A stretch of DNA of 64,000 nt from Vigna angularis (GCF_016808095.1 NC_068976.1:7163001-7227000); one strand, 5' to 3'. Shown: positions 34,020 to 46,004, counted from the stretch's first letter. Program-made: numbers and translations. Notes: generated by a model from the letters alone, not told the origin.

Positions 34020-35078
34020 TGTTAGCATAAAGCTAAAGAGCATAAATTTTGATGATGTCTCAAAGTCAAGTCTCAAGTGCTCTTATTGCAGGAAGATCTT
34101 CATGAAGACTTGTTTTTATATTAAAGCTTTTATAATTTAGTAGATTTATGTATAAGGTGTGGTTTATATTTGATTCTATGTATTGTTTGTCTTAGGTTAC
34201 GTTAAAATTTATTTTAAATCAGAAAACCTCATTTTATACTCAAGATAATTGATTATCAATTTACAATAATCGATTATCAATAATCAATTATGACTTTCCA
34301 TAATTGATTATAATGAGCAATTATGAGAATTTTTAAGCAAGTTTTTTTTACCGTTGTGCATTCATTAAATGCATAATTAATTACCATAATTGGACAATTG
34401 ATTATCACACGTTAATTAGTTGACAACGGATTTTTAAAGGTATCCTTGAGTGAGATCTCTATAAATTAGATTGAGACTCTCATTCTAAAATACGAAAATA
34501 CGAAATAAGTGTATTTCGGAAAATCTTATTTGCAGTGTGCGGTGATAAGTGTTCTAGGGTTTGCTGAACCCTTGTGCTGTGGCTTTGAGAACTTGGCGTG
34601 TTGGCATAGAGCGAGAACTTTCACAGGGAGTGTGATTGAGTGTTGTTGCTGTTGCTGAGTTAAAAGTCTGTCATCCTTCGTGAAGCATTCAGAGGAGGTA
34701 TTCATCCTGTGTGAAGATTCAGAGGAGGTCTTCATCCCTTGTGGGTTACAGGGGAAGTCACTTTCATCTCTTGGGGTAACAAGAAAGGTGATTTCTAAAC
34801 TTTTACAAATTGTTTCTTTGTGATTGTAATTTGTAATTGTTTTGTGAGTAGTGAACTGTTTATCTTGTTTTGAGATAAGCGACTGGATGTAGGATTGGTA
34901 AGATCCGAACCAGGATAAAATCATTTGTGCAAAATTCTCTCAACCTTACCCTTTTTATTTGTCTTTATTATTTGCTTGGTAAGTTTAATTGAGTAGAAAT
35001 TAAAAGGCACGCGTTCGTATTAAAAACCCTCTTGGTTTGTTATCCCACGCTAATTATTCCGCTGCAGTCGCTCTGAAA
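34020..35078 (+). repeat. 5' LTR of the SIRE-like element
   Basis: It begins TGTTAGCATAAAGC. A cluster of near-palindromic AATCGATTAT/AATCAATTAT words lies at 34240-34330, and CTATAAATTAGATTGAGAC near 34459 is the likely TATA region. Repeated GATTCAGAGGAGGT/TTCATCC units follow at 34685-34780. The last bases ctgaaa differ from ctgaca in the 3' copy. Confidence 0.88.
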
Positions 35079-35112
35079 ATTGGTATCAGAGCTTGATTTG
35101 ATAGTTATTCGA

Positions 35113-35655
35113 ATGGCAGGATCATATCAAACATTTGCACAGTGTGCTTCTATCAATAGACCACCTATATTCACAGGTGAAAATTATGCATTCTGGGAGG
35201 TTAGAATGGAAATATTTATTGAGTCTATTGATTGTGATATTTGGGAAGTTATTGCATTTGGTCCGTGTGTTCCTACTGACAATATGCAGGAACCAAAGCC
35301 CCGTGTTCAATGGACTGCTGAAGAAAAGAAAAGGTTTCAAAACAATGTAAAAGCTCGGAATATTATTTCATCTTCTTTAACTGTTGAGGAGTTTTACAGG
35401 ATCTCTGTTTGTAAGACTACTCAAGAAATGTGGGAAGTGCTGAGAGTAACCCACGAAGGTACAAATGACATAAAGAAAGCTAGAAAGAATACCTTGATCC
35501 AGGAATACGAAATGTTCAGGATGAAGCAAGGAGAAACAATTTCAGACGTCCAGAAACGCTTCACCAACATTGTTAATCATCTCATTGGACTAGGTAAGTC
35601 TTTCGAAAATGATGAACTTAATAATAAAATTTTGAAATCTTTAGACAGGTCGTGA
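35113..35655 (+). pseudogene. Copia-type Gag (UBN2/DUF4219-like), first part
   Basis: The ATG at 35113 opens MAGSYQTFAQCASINRPPIF, followed by FTGENYAFWEVRMEIF, the hallmark start of Copia gag with its conserved tryptophan. Later blocks are KKRFQNNVKARNIISSSL, TTQEMWEVLRVTHEGTNDIK and IQEYEMFRMKQGETISDVQ, which fit the UBN2 domain. A TGA at 35653 stands where relatives have the Trp of 'RSWQPKVTAI'. The same frame then continues from 35656, so this is a single-base interruption. Confidence 0.88.
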
Positions 35656-36003
35656 CAACCAAAAGTGACTGCAATTTCTGAGTCACAAAATCTCAATACA
35701 ATGACTTTGGCGACATTATTTGGGAAATTGAGAGATCATGAACTTGACCTTAGAAGACTAGATGAAGAAGAAGCAAAGACTAAGAAAAAAAGGACTCTAG
35801 CCTTAAAATCTGAGGTAGAAAGGAGCAAAAGAAAAATAGAAGATGAAGACTCAAATGAGGAAGAAAATTTGAGACTCATGATAAAAAGGCTCAATAGGTT
35901 CATGAAATCAAAAGACAAAGGAAGATTCAAATACGAAAGAGAGAAAATCAAGGATCTTCCTCAAACTATAGATGCTATGGTTGCAGAGAAAGGGGGCATT
36001 TAA
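35656..36003 (+). pseudogene. Copia-type Gag, second part to broken zinc knuckle
   Basis: In frame with the preceding segment: PKVTAISESQNLNTMTLATL, LFGKLRDHELDLRRL, then Lys/Glu-rich sequence. The frame stops at 36003 where a CCHC knuckle should be. Residues resembling its end (GCATTTAAAAGC...AACTGCCCAAAT) are visible but out of register. Confidence 0.8.
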
Positions 36004-36074
36004 AAGCTAACTGCCCAAATCAAAATAAGAGTGAAGAAATAAAAGAAAAGAAGTTCTTCAAGAGAAAGAAAGCC

Positions 36075-36785
36075 TACATCGCATGGGACGATGACAATGC
36101 AACAATTTCTGACTTGAGCAATTCTAATGAAGAAGCAAACATGTGTTTAATGGTAGACGACGACACTACTGGAAGCCAAGTAAGTACATCTAGCGATTCT
36201 GATAATTATAGTCAATATAGTGAAGATGAATTGCATGAAACTTATGCTTCTTTAATAATAGAATCTGAAAAATTAGATAAAGCTCATAAGAAATTGAAAA
36301 AGAATTTCAAAGATTTAAAATTAAATTTCGAAAATGTTCTTGAAGAAAATGAAAAATTAAAATTAAATTTTAAAAATATTTTTGAAGAAAATAAAAATTT
36401 AAAATCAGATTTTGAAAATATTTTTGAAGAAAATAAAAATTTAAACAATAAAATTTTATTTTATAAAAAAAGTAAATTTACTAGTAATGATGAATGTATA
36501 TCTTGCATAAATATGAATAAATTACAAGAAACAACTCATGCTGAAAGTAGTAAAAATAATTTAAATGTTAAAACGGTTGTTAAAAATGTTCCTAAATATA
36601 ATTATAATTATTACGATTATGATTATGATAATAAAATTGAAAATGTTCCTAAATATAATTATAATGATTATAATTATAAAAATAAAATCAAGTATGTTCC
36701 AAAATATAATCAAAATTATTATGATTATAATTATAAAAATAGAAATTATAGGAACCCAATGATGTTACTTGTTTTTATTGCATGA
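36075..36785 (+). pseudogene. Gag C-terminal coiled-coil and Asn/Tyr-rich region
   Basis: A new frame carries an acidic 'WDDDNATISD'-like start, a Ser/Asp-rich stretch, then a long coiled-coil made of repeated LKLNFENVLEENEKLK-type units (about 36290-36450), and a tail with three KYNYNYYDYDYD-type repeats. SIRE-like gag proteins usually have an acidic and coiled-coil extension here. Just beyond, at about 36760-36810, a second degraded cysteine motif (CFYCMKN-C) is visible in another frame. Confidence 0.7.
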
Positions 36786-37312
36786 AAAATAAATGTAGAA
36801 TAAAATATTATGGTGTTCCAAATGGAATATATGCATGGATTCCATTATAAAATAATTTGTCTCTAACTTTAAAGGACCCAGATAAGTATTTTTGGGTACC
36901 AAAATATTACTTTTTCTATTTTGCAGGTTATTTCAAAATTAAGGAAGAAGTTTTTGGGTGTGCACCAAAACTTGGTAAAGTATGGTTTGTCAAATTAACG
37001 GGGAGTTTTTAACTTGAATAAAAAATTTTGTTAACTTTTTTTTAACTACTTCTCTTTCTTCCTTAAAGAATTGTTTATGACTTATATTCAAGGGGAGTTC
37101 TTATATTTAGGGGGAGAATTTTTTTTTTAATCATACATAGCGCCTTTTTAATAATGATCAAAAAGTGGGAGAAATATGTTCAAAGACTTAATTATATTTA
37201 TCTTTTGTCTACTAATCCCTCTTCTTTAAGTTATGTATGAGTTACCGATCAATACAGGTTACAAAAAGCTTTAAATTAAAATATTTTTGATCATCATCAA
37301 AAAGAGGGAGAT
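36786..37312 (+). other. 3' non-coding interior of the SIRE-like element
   Basis: It contains a degraded stretch (GGACCCAGATAAGTATTTTT, near 36876) that may be a relic of the gag-pol junction, and then AT-rich sequence up to the purine tract. No domain is recognised. Confidence 0.5.
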
Positions 37313-38358
37313 TGTTAGCATAAAGCTAAAGAGTAGAAATTTTGATGATGTCTCAAAGTCAAGTCTCCAGTGCTCTTATTGCAGGAAGATCTTCATGAAA
37401 ACTTGTTTTTATATTAAAGCTTTTATAATTTAGTAGATTTATGTATAGGGTGTGGTTTATATTTGATTCTATGTATTGTTTGTCTTAGGTTACGTTAAAA
37501 TTTATTTTGAATCAGAAAACCTCATTTTATACTCAAGATAATTGATTTTGAATTTATAATAATCAGTAATCAATTATGACTTGCCATAATTGATTATAAT
37601 GAGCAATTATAAGAAGCAAGTTTTTTTTACCGTTGTGCTTTCATTAAATGCATAATTAATTACCATAATTGGATAATTGATTATCACACGTTAATTAGTT
37701 GACAATGGATTTTTGGAGGTATCCTTGAGTGAGATCTCTATAAATTAGATTGAGACTCTCATTCTAAAATACGAAATACGAAAATACGAAATAAGTGTAT
37801 TTTGGAAAATCTTATCTACAATGTGCGGTGATAAGTGTTCTAGGGTTTGTTGAACCCTTGTGTTGTGGCTTTGAGAACTTGGCGTGTTGGCATATAGCGA
37901 GAACTTTCACAGGGAGTGTGATTGAGTGTTGTTGCTGAGTTAAGAGCCTATCATCCTTCGTGAAACATTCGGAGGAGGTGTTCATCCTTTGTGAAGATTC
38001 AGAGGAGGTGTTCATCCCTTGTGGGTTACAGGGGAAGTGACTTTCATCTCTTGGGGTAACAAGAGAGGTGGTTTCTAAACTTTTACAAATTGTTTCTTTG
38101 TGATTGTAATTTGTAATTGTTTTGTGAGTAGTGAACTGTTTATCTTGTTTTGAGATAAGCGACTAGATGTAGGATTGGTAAGATCCGAACCAAGATAAAA
38201 TCAGTTGTGCAAAATTCTCTCAACCTTACCCTCTTTATTTGTCTTTATTATTTGCTTGGTAAGTTTAATTGAGTAGAAATTAAAAGGCACACGTTCGTAT
38301 TAAAAACCCTCTTGGTTTGTTATCCCACGCTAACCATTCCGCTGCAGCCGCTCTGACA
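37313..38358 (+). repeat. 3' LTR of the SIRE-like element
   Basis: Direct repeat of 34020-35078. It ends GCAGCCGCTCTGACA and is followed by the caaat target duplication. Confidence 0.9.
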
Positions 38359-38363
38359 CAAAT

Positions 38364-39275
38364 CCAGAAAGCATAGATGAATTCAACAAAATCATGGAAG
38401 CTGAATTTGAGATGACTGACTTGGGAAGATTGAGCTACTTCCTGGGGATGGAATTCACCTATACAACTGCTGGATTAGTAATGCATCAGAGGAAGTATGT
38501 AGGTGATTTGCTAAAAAGATTTAATATGATGGAGTGTAATATTGCAAGGAGTCCTTTGGAAGTCAATCTGAAGTTGATGAAGGATGACTCTGAGAAGGAT
38601 GCAGATCATCGGTTCACTATGTTTCATTTGTAATAGCAGACCTGATTTAGCTTTCTATGTGGGAGTGATTAGCAGGTTTATGAGCAAACCAAAGGAATCT
38701 CATATGCAGGATGCAAAGTGGGTGTTACGGTACATCAAAGGCATAGTGGACTGTGGGGTGTTATTCCCTACTGGAAGATAGAAAACTGTAGAGGAGATAA
38801 CAGGTTACACAGACTCAAATTATGGAGGTGATCCAATTGAGAGAAAGAGCACTTCAGATTATATCTTCATGTTGAATAATGCTTCAATTTCTTGGTGCTC
38901 TAAAAAGCAATCGGTGGTGACACTCTCAAGTTGTGAAGTTGAGTATATAGTAGGGAGTTTTGCTGCGTGTCAAGGCGTGTGGATCAAAGAGCTGATGGAA
39001 GAGTTGAAGGTGACTATGAAGAAGCCAATTCAGTTGAAGATTAATAATGTTTCAGCAACCAACTTTTCCAAGAATCCCATTAGCCATGGAAGGAGTAAAC
39101 ATATAGAAGTTAAATTTCATTTCCTAAGGGACATGGTAAATAAGGGCATAGTTGTTTTAGCCCACTGAGGTGCAGTTGGCTGATCTGTTTACCAAGCCTT
39201 TGAAGATTGAAGGGTTTGATATGTTGAAAGAAATCATAGAAGTTGTTTCTCTTAAGTATTTGACTTAGGGGGAAG
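38364..39275 (+). pseudogene. Copia reverse transcriptase C-terminal half and RNase H
   Basis: The reading resumes from the split RT: MEAEFEMTDLGRLSYFLGME, MHQRKYVGDLLKRFNM, then (frame-shifted) RPDLAFYVGVISRFMSKPKE and AKWVLRYIKGIVDCG. The Copia RNase H follows: YTDSNYGGDPIERKSTSDYI in one frame, then WCSKKQSVVTLSSCEVEYIV and NPISHGRSKHIEVKFHFLRD in another. ADLFTKPLK-like sequence and a purine tract (gacttagggggaag) lead to the LTR. At least two stops and two frameshifts are seen. Confidence 0.88.
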
Positions 39276-39461
39276 TATTAGATAGTATAAGTCAGCTTTT
39301 AATGGCCAGCTGTCAATATAACAACTGCACACCTGTTTTTCTTTGCTCTGTATAAAAATATTTGTAAACAATATAGAATTGGATATACATATAATAAAAT
39401 TTTCATTTCTCTCTACCTCTGCTATTTCTTTCGGTGCATTATCTTCTTCATTACTCCAACA
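39276..39461 (+). repeat. Short Copia LTR (3' LTR of the split element)
   Basis: It starts TATTAGATAGTATAAGTCAG directly after the purine tract (TG changed to TA) and ends TTACTCCAACA. TGTATAAAAATATTTG near 39349 is TATA-like. It is followed at 39466 by a primer-binding site, an arrangement expected after a 5' LTR. Confidence 0.75.
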
Positions 39462-39465
39462 GAAC

Positions 39466-39479
39466 TGGTATCAGAGCCA
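39466..39479 (+). other. Primer-binding site after the Copia LTR
   Basis: TGGTATCAGAGCCA, the initiator-Met tRNA type, four bases past the LTR end. A 250-bp leader-like sequence follows and ends with the purine tract GAGGGGAGGA at about 39722. Confidence 0.8.
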
Positions 39480-39731
39480 GGTTCAGGTCTGGTGACCGGA
39501 CTCAATCGAGAAGTCCCTCCATGATTAGGTGAAGCCTTGTCAAGTGGCTAGTGGTAGATAGTCAGATGAATCATGAGAGGTGAAGAGCAAGAGATGCTCA
39601 GTGTTGTGTGACCATAGATCGTGAAAGATGGCAAAGAAATGCTATGTGTTGACCATGGCTTACTCGAGGATAAGAAAAGACTTCCACTGTAGGGGAGGTA
39701 GAAGAACCATAGTCATTTGTTTGAGGGGAGG

Positions 39732-39930
39732 ATGTTAGGAACAAATAAAGTCCCACATCGAATAAAATAAGAGATGAACATGGGTTTATATACACATAAG
39801 ATACCTTCATTGGTAAGAGGCCTTTTGGAGTGGTACCAAAAGCAAATTTGTGAGGGTTTGACCCAAAACGGACAATATCTTACCAGTGTGGAGATCTATG
39901 TGTATGTGTGTGTGTTATCCCTCCCTACAA
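39732..39930 (+). repeat. LTR of a TRIM-like or second Copia family
   Basis: It begins TGTTAGGAACAAATAAAGTC right after the purine tract. It carries CATGGGTTTATATACACATA (TATA), then TTGGTAAGAGGCCTTTTGG and GGACAATATCTTACCAGTGT, a block order I know from widespread short plant LTRs. The right boundary is uncertain, about 39900-39945. A 40-bp stub of a similar start is at 31871. Confidence 0.6.
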
Positions 39931-40089
39931 TTATCACTCCATATTTTTCTTTTTTTTCCTCTTCCATAAGATGCTTTGCCTATATTGTATTTTCATCGTT
40001 TCTAAGCTTGATAGGAAGAATATTCTTTTGTAGGTGCATCAATGGTTTCATATATGAACTTTGTTACTTTAAAATATGGGTGTCCAAAA

Positions 40090-41290
40090 ACTAAGAGGAA
40101 TTTTTGATGATGATGAGTTATGGAGAAAGAGATTAAACTCTGAAAAATACTTGGAATATTAAAAACATTTTGCAGGGAGAAAAATGCATTGAAGTCTTGG
40201 AAATATCTTGGATGTCAAAAACAATGAAGACTTGGAAAATTGTGTTTGGAGTCTTCAAAATATGTTATGCTTTTGTATTAGTTAAGTGTAAGAGAGAGTT
40301 TAAATGTAGAAGACAATTGCAACGTAATTACTTCATAAATATCTTAACAATTCTTAAAATTCTCGCACAAAACGTGTCTTCTTAGAATAATCGATTATTC
40401 CTATCAATAATCGATTAATAGGGTAATATTGTTTTCTAATCTTGAATTCTTTGGAATAATCAATTATTTCAAGTGATAATAGATTATGCATACCTAATTT
40501 TGAAATGAGATTATTCTGAAATGGGTCAAAGCACATTTTTCTTCTATAAATCAAATAGAGCTCTATGTTTCAAGAGTATAGAAGTTAGATTGCGAAAATT
40601 AGCTTTGTGAGAAGCTTTGGTTAAACTAATTTTGAAATAGTGTCTTTTAAGTTTCATCAAGAGTTTTCTTGGTGATAAGGTGCAATTGTTGTTATTGTTT
40701 AAAAGTTTGGTTTATCCCTTGAAGTTTGTTAAGGAATTCAAGAGAGTTGGTTTCATTTCTTGTGGTATTTCAAGGAAGGTGTCTTCATCCTTTATGGTTT
40801 TAAGAGAGTTGGTTTCATTTATTGTGATATTTCAAGGAGAATGTCTTCATCCCTTATGATTATTTAAGGGATGTGAGTTTCATCTCTTGAGATTTCAAGA
40901 GATATAATTTATCATTCTTTATGAGTATTTGCAAAGAAGATTTGTTTTTATTTTGACTATGATTTTATATGTTTCACTTGTAATTAATGGTTGTAATATT
41001 AAAAGATAATAATTAAAGATCACTTTGTTTGAAATGGTTGCAATTCAATGTAGGATTTGTTTTTTTATTTGAACCAATATAAAATGTTTGAGTGTGACTT
41101 GCTCTATGTCTTATTCTCTATATTCAGTGTTTTAGAAAGATTAATTTTTTACATACTCGCTAGAATTCTAATACTGTGATATTCTTTAAAATTTATTAAA
41201 ACAAAGTTTTAAATAGATGAAAAGTTGTGAAAAGCTAAAAGTTTAATTTTAAATCAATTAACAGTGATTTTGTTTAATCTCCTCTTTTAT
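40090..41290 (+). repeat. Diverged SIRE-like LTR remnant
   Basis: The order of blocks mirrors the LTR at 34020: TTTTTGATGATGATGAG, a cluster of AATAATCGATTATT words (40385-40490), then repeated 'aagagagttggtttcatt...ttcatcc' units (40740-40900). Sequence identity is low. No partner LTR or coding region was found. Confidence 0.5.
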
Positions 41291-42171
41291 TCAAAGAAAC
41301 TGAAGTTATTTTTTGCACTTAAGGAAGTGATACAAATGATAATTGTTTGAGTAAAAATCAAAATGAAAAAAGAGGAGTTGTGCGATTTTCACTAAGATGA
41401 CGGTATGTGTTGATTCCTCATTCATGATGAAAGAAATTAAAACAAGAAGCGGACAAGAAACAAAAAAGAAAAGGAAGAACGAGAAAAAATTAAACAATTG
41501 ATTTATCACAAAATACAATTTATTTTTATCAAGAATTATGTTATTTTTTTTCTGTTTTGTCACATGTATTCTTTAACCTGTTAAATCATGTACTAATCTC
41601 AATTATAGTTATATGATTATTATTGATGGAATGAGTTTTTACAGACCAAACAGTTAAACAAATATCCTATTCTTATAGTTAGATATATTAGCATCTAAAG
41701 AGTAACAGGTAAAGAATATTTAGAGACACTAGAGGTGTGAATCATGTAATGATCATATAAAGATGGGAGTCTACTGTTTAAAGAGTAGCATCTAATTACG
41801 TTGTCATTAGCAGATATAAAAAGTTGGATAGGTGAATCGTTTGTTGGTATGTGGAGACGCTGGACATATTATATGTATGATAATATGTTAATCGGCCAGA
41901 TAAATGAATATTGTCTTAGAGTGTATAAATCATAAAATATTAATTATAAAAAATTAATATATTAGTTTTAAAAGATCCTATTCTTATTATAGATACTTAC
42001 TACAACCTAGAACAATATGTCTAGTTAATACACCAATTTCTTATATAACTAAATTAATATATTAGTTTTTTTAAAAACAAAAACCGAATTTCAATCCGAC
42101 AAATTATATTCATTTTTTTCTTAAAAAAAAAATTAGTGGCACTAATATATAAGTTTCAAAGATTTATTATG
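41291..42171. other. AT-rich intergenic DNA
   Basis: No gene or repeat boundary is recognised. The Phe-rich frame at 41306-41563 is composition-driven. Confidence 0.55.
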
Positions 42172-44250
42172 TAACACCCATGTTAGCAACATAAACTAAT
42201 AAAATAAGACATTTATTAATAACATCCAAAATAAAAATAAAAAATATAGAAAATTGTTATTATAATTATTTCAAAATATAACTATAGTAACATGAAACTA
42301 CAGTACAATAAGAACGATAAGAGTTTTCTTCAAAATTCTAGAAAAAAGAAAAAAGCAACCTAATATTGAGATGACAACAACACAACCCTATTGAGTAGAT
42401 AAACTCTTGTTTCCTCATCTCCTCACACTGATAAAAGTGATCATTGCAAAAAATAAAAACCGTACAGACTGAACAACACAGAAAAAAAGGTAAGTTAATG
42501 TTGAAAAGAGTTTTGATAAATAAATATAGAAATAAACACCATACAACACCCATTCATAAAAAAACCTATCACATATGACGACTCATTCTAGACTCAAATA
42601 TCGAGATAAAGCATTGATGCGAAATCTTGGGTGGTCGTGCATTTGTAGTGGCCTCTTCTACTTTATAGAATCATTGCCAATGAGTTTCACCCAACCACAC
42701 ACAAGGTTAGTTCATTAACATCTTTGGCCAAGATAAAATCCCTAGACTAGAACCTCCTACACCTCTCACCACATACCACATTCTACTCTACCTAAGATTG
42801 AATAATTATTAGAGTGACAAAGATAACCTCCAACGTTTGGACTCCACATCAATGCTTACGCTACTAAAACACCATCATAGAATCTTTCCACAAGATCCAT
42901 GGAATTATGTGAAACACATATACCACACTCATAGTGATGGCATAGGCTCTTCCAAGCTATATGACTCAAGCCAAGGGGAGACTCCCAAATAGGTGGTGGT
43001 TTGCGGAAGCTTGATGGTGGTGAAAATATGGTACACATATGGTGGTTTTGATGTGATGAAATGGTGACTCCTCCTCCAAGCTATATAACTCAAGCAAGAG
43101 AGATATACTATGGTGGTCTTTGGGGCTCTCAAGATATGTTGGGTCAACTCATAAGGAAGGATGGCTAGAAGAAACCTATAAGGAGTGTTCTAGCCTTGGT
43201 GACCTAAGTTAAGTAGTATGTCACAAATTTAGCCTTGGTGACCTAAGTTAATTAGTATGTCAAGATACAAAGGTGAATTTACATTAAGGGGAGACACCTC
43301 TATTTATAGGCTTAAGTGTCTCCAAATTGTAAAAACAAAACTCTAAAAACCTGAACTTGGCTAGCTTGGAGACCAAGGTAAAAATCATCTCCATTAGGAG
43401 GAAGACATGTGACCACTAACATAGGAGAATCCTCTCCATTTATAGATTGACGCATCGTCATTACCTACGAGAAATCCTCTCTATTGATAGCATGACACAT
43501 GACCACTATCTCCCAAAGGTGGGACACCCTTCTCCCTTGCTTACCAAGGCAAAGACGAAACATTGACTCATGGGGTCAACTGTAGAATATGTGTCTCTCT
43601 TGGGTCAACAACAAGTGTTGACCTTTGTTGACTCAAGTTTACCAAAACCGTACACTACTTAGCCTATTATAAAAGACCCAAAAAGAAAATCCTATACTAC
43701 TTGGCCCATGATACAAGGTTTAAAATAAATCTAATCTACCAAGAACTCATTAATGGCTCATGATGGTAAGAGCTTAGATCGACCTTCCATTATTGACTCC
43801 AACTCTTCTTGAGTATGCCTGACCATGGTTAAGGGGTATGTCATCACATAACCAATAATAAATTCATCATCATCATCATAATATTATACATGAATATCCA
43901 CCATAAACTCATAAACATTCATAAAATACATTACGATTTATATATCAAACAACCATGGGATAACAAAACTCAAACATGTATTCTAGCACTCATGAGTGGT
44001 GCCCAACACTAGGCTTCTTGTAGAAGGTGACGCTTATTGGTAGTCCTGGTGTTCAACAACATAGATAGTTAACATGCAAAGAAAGACAAAAATAGATCAA
44101 TGAGAGAAGCAGAAACTTAACTTAATCTATCTGAGAAACCGATTGGATGGAAGTGGAGAGCTCGTTTCAAGGATAAACAAGAAATGAGAATTCCTAAAGA
44201 GAAGTTAGAGAACTCTAAAAAAGTGGATTGTAGAGAGATAATATATTTTA
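42172..44250 (-). repeat. Diverged large-LTR (Tekay-like) remnant with inserted unfamiliar sequence
   Basis: On the plus strand it starts TGTAACACCCATGTTAGC. It retains, inverted, the conserved 3' module of the large-LTR family: CTCACACTGATAAAAGTGATCATTGCAA (about 42424-42450), the 'gtggtcgtgca...gtagtgg' equivalent, AGGTTAGTTCATTAAC and ACCTCCTACACCTCTCACC. From about 42860 to 43860 the sequence no longer matches and contains its own repeats: CCTTGGTGACCTAAGTTAA twice (43194 and 43238), and a CCAAGCTATATGACTCAAGC segment twice (about 42954 and 43077). A nested insertion or a divergent LTR would both explain this. Confidence 0.5.
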
Positions 44251-45999
44251 AAATAATAAAATCTGTTCATAACAAAATTGTTTATATTAATTTTTTTTAA
44301 TATTAAAATGGTTAAGTCTCATTATTTTTAAATAATTATCACTTTTAAAATATCATTTTCTAGGTCTTTACATACCGTAATAAATTGAAAAAATCATATT
44401 CAAAATTTAAAGAAAAAAGACACATAAAAAAGGAGAGTGTGAAAAAAAATGAATGAAAGTTACTTTTATTTTTTGAGAGAAAAGGAATGAAAGTCCTTTT
44501 TGGAAGAGAAAAGGCAAAATGAAAAGAAGAAAAAAAATGATTACATTTATTTATAGAAAAGCACATTATTAATAAAGTAAAACAAGGATGAGACTAGTGA
44601 AAGTGAAAGTCCTCTTTTCAAAGATTGTCCTCAAACTTGAGGACATGCTTTTTGGTGAACGAGGTCCATATGATTTGCTAGGCCACACGTACTTTATATG
44701 CTCTTCAATTGATTCATACAATGCATGCTCAAGATATCTCTTTGGCAGGTTGTGACCATAACCCAAAGCTTACGTGCAAAGTTCTTAATTATGCCCACCC
44801 ACTGCTTCCTCATTCATACCATATTCAGAATAAATTAAATTATCATTATTAGTTAATATATGTGGTTGGGTGGTGACTAGTGAATAGTGATGCTCCATAT
44901 GTAAATTCTTCAATAATACTTTGCATTATTAAGAGAATAAAACTATGATACATAGGAGACAAGGTGGTGGTTACATCCATTACCCACCCATATTATATGT
45001 TATTTTCTTCATGTGGTGGGTAAGATCTAACAAATCCATATCAAGTTTTCTTCGGTTCAAACATAAAAAAATTTATGAAAATTGTAAGCTCATTAAATAT
45101 ATGATTAAATTACAATATGTAAATATATTTTGTAAAGTTTACAATTTATATTTTAAGATTTATTTCTATTGTTAATTATCGAGTTTCATTTATTTTCATG
45201 TTGGTTTCTTAAACAAAAGTGTTACAATATTTGTGGGAAATGGGGATATGCATGACTCCATTTTTATGGAAAAAGAAAACTATGTAGTTAGATATTTATA
45301 TTTATTACGTGTGCACATGTAATGTAGACAGTTTTTTTTTTTCACATCGCTTAGTTTAATTTTGTAGGTAAGCCTAAACTATCTAATGAGAACCAAAACT
45401 AATTCTTTGAAATGATGATATGTCTTTGGAAGAATTAAAACCAACACTATTGTATTCTTTCCTTTAAAAAAATGTATTAAAATATATTTTAATTTAAAAT
45501 GGGCTTGGTTTTACGGGACACAAGGAAGCTCCGTCAGCCCCAATTCACTTTATGTTGCTCAAAATAGACCAACACCACCGCGGCGTAATATGAAAAATAT
45601 TTTTAGAAATTTTATTGGGTTTCAAAAAACTTAATTCAAGAGGGAATATTTAATGCACTACTGTAAGTTACTCACAAAGGTGTTTAAAAATTATCTAAAC
45701 TTTAATTTTAAGAATGTATTGAATTCACATTTTAAATTAAAATTTTTCATGAGAAACAATAGCATTCTTATCTTTCTTAAATAAGGGGTAATTTTCAAAG
45801 AATAAGTAAAACCAAGTATGGTACAATTACTAAAAAAAATGTAAAAATGAAAGGAAACTAGGGAAGAATAAAGAAAAATGTGTTCAAGATAGTGTATTTC
45901 TACAAAATTTCTATTTCTTTTTATCAATTTTAATGGACGGTCTTTAAGATATCTCATTCCAACTAAATTAGTGTGCATTATAATTATTAGTCTATAAAA
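44251..45999. other. Intergenic DNA with one less AT-rich island
   Basis: It is mostly AT-rich. The island at about 44570-44830 includes a 65-codon minus frame (44569-44766) with no family I recognise. No LTR ends are seen inside the stretch. Confidence 0.5.
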
Positions 46000-46004
46000 T
46001 ATTA

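Larger units (their letters stand above)
34020..38358 (+). mobile_element. Gag-only, SIRE-like Copia-type element nested in Copia reverse transcriptase
   Basis: LTRs at 34020-35078 and 37313-38358 flank a gag-like interior. The target duplication caaat is perfect (34015-34019 and 38359-38363), and removing the insert restores the reading of the host RT across TGSN/PESIDEF. The primer site TGGTATCAGAGC is at 35082-35093 and a purine tract (aaagagggagat) precedes the 3' LTR. No protease, integrase or polymerase motif is present, so it is non-autonomous. The two LTRs differ by several small indels (for example in the TAATCGATTATC palindrome cluster near 34260 and the ACGAAATACGAAA stretch near 37768) plus substitutions, so it is clearly older than the 19229 element. 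Confidence 0.92.
31870..39461 (+). mobile_element. Degenerate Ty1/Copia element, split by a nested retrotransposon
   Basis: The order of remnants is protease/pre-integrase, integrase and reverse transcriptase N-terminal half (to 34014), then the nested element 34020-38358, then reverse transcriptase C-terminal half, RNase H and a 3' LTR (39276-39461). This Copia gene order (integrase before reverse transcriptase) is diagnostic. Each domain carries stops or frameshifts, several of CAG-to-TAG or TGG-to-TGA type that fit cytosine-methylation decay. The 5' LTR and gag are missing. A stub resembling the LTR start at 39732 (TGTTGGATACAAACAAAGTCCC) lies at the left boundary. Confidence 0.9.
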
